From positions 1 through 50,517 of the forward strand of contig QHXI01000061.1 of the NCBI GenBank assembly GCA_003222895.1: 50,517 bases of DNA, in the 5' to 3' direction. This DNA comes from Acidobacteriota bacterium. GTDB lineage: Bacteria > Acidobacteriota > Blastocatellia > Pyrinomonadales > Pyrinomonadaceae. Position numbers and translations under genes: made by a program. Position 1 is the stretch's first letter. Every line of letters begins with the position of its first letter. Below are positions 50,401 through 50,517 of the stretch, piece after piece. The notes under the pieces were generated by a model that saw nothing but the letters and a program-made list of their open reading frames with translations, was not told where the DNA came from and ran no database searches.

Positions 50401-50510
50401 GGAACGCGGACAACTTGTCCGCATTGAGCGCCACGAAAAGACAAATTGGAAATGAAATCGTTTAGAGGCGGGCTACTGCCCGCCTTTGCGGACAAGGATC
50501 TCCGCGCTCC
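50401..50510. repeat. GCGGACAACTTGTCCGC-type palindromic element
   Basis: GGAACGCGGACAACTTGTCC on the left faces TGCGGACAAGGATCTCCGCG on the right. An inner hairpin GGCGGGC-TACT-GCCCGCC at 50467-50484 followed by TTTG could also end transcription of the M16 pair. Confidence 0.82.
50467..50487 (+). terminator. Possible terminator after the M16 pair
   Basis: A seven-pair stem GGCGGGC/GCCCGCC with TACT loop, followed by only TTTG, so a weak poly-T. It lies inside the repeat at 50401-50510. Confidence 0.4.
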
Positions 50511-50517
50511 ATCGGGC

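Overview
The window looks like part of a chromosome of an acidobacterium, most likely class Blastocatellia (subgroup 4, Pyrinomonadaceae-like). This rests on gene content, on the recall of several secreted and membrane protein families typical of that group, and on intergenic spacers packed with palindromic 'word' repeats. LptE and the sugar-phosphate transferase suggest a diderm cell. No phage or insertion-sequence transposase is visible. Taxonomy is inferred, not demonstrated.

Layout. 1-6.7 kb: envelope and secreted proteins. These are a secreted protein cut by the left edge, a trypsin-like protease with a long pro-region, a zinc-metallopeptidase coupled to an ATP-grasp ligase, a large secreted Cys-rich/DxDxDG protein split by an apparent frameshift, and a small exported protein. 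6.9-19.6 kb: housekeeping genes (HhH-GPD glycosylase, DASS transporter, TerC, PpiD-like foldase, PflX-like radical SAM, DUF2721, TopA, DprA). 19.8 kb: a complete selenocysteine tRNA. 20.0-26.6 kb: an aerobic benzoyl-CoA (box) cluster, boxC-boxB-tetR-crotonase-crotonase-SDR, behind a promoter with a TetR-like operator, followed by aspS. 28.6-36.2 kb: JAMM protease, membrane protein, M48 protease, rpsT, holA-lptE, VOC protein and an EndoIII-like glycosylase. 36-45 kb: O-antigen-ligase-like gene (damaged), M20 peptidase, duplicated-domain secreted protein, DinB, MazEF, polyprenyl glycosylphosphotransferase, DUF354 and a frameshifted FAH-family gene. 45-50.5 kb: an M1-like protein that has lost its zinc ligands, and an M16 active/inactive pair.

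The most distinctive signal is not a gene. At least ten families of short palindromic repeats fill intergenic spacers. One family with GTGTCAG...CTGAC(AC) ends occurs three times, with a fourth related element. Every spacer of the box cluster from boxC to aspS holds a repeat. One repeat has been read in frame inside BoxC, and another has become the C-terminal tail of two convergent genes. Three genes carry indels that break the reading frame. These may be real decay or assembly error, and the sequence alone cannot decide.

How genes work together: BoxB (with a reductase not seen here) and BoxC open the ring of benzoyl-CoA and release formate. The crotonases and SDR can act on the resulting C6 acyl-CoA, and the TetR protein probably senses an acyl-CoA. 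LptE with HolA repeats a gene order known from E. coli. The two M16 proteins probably form one heterodimeric periplasmic peptidase.
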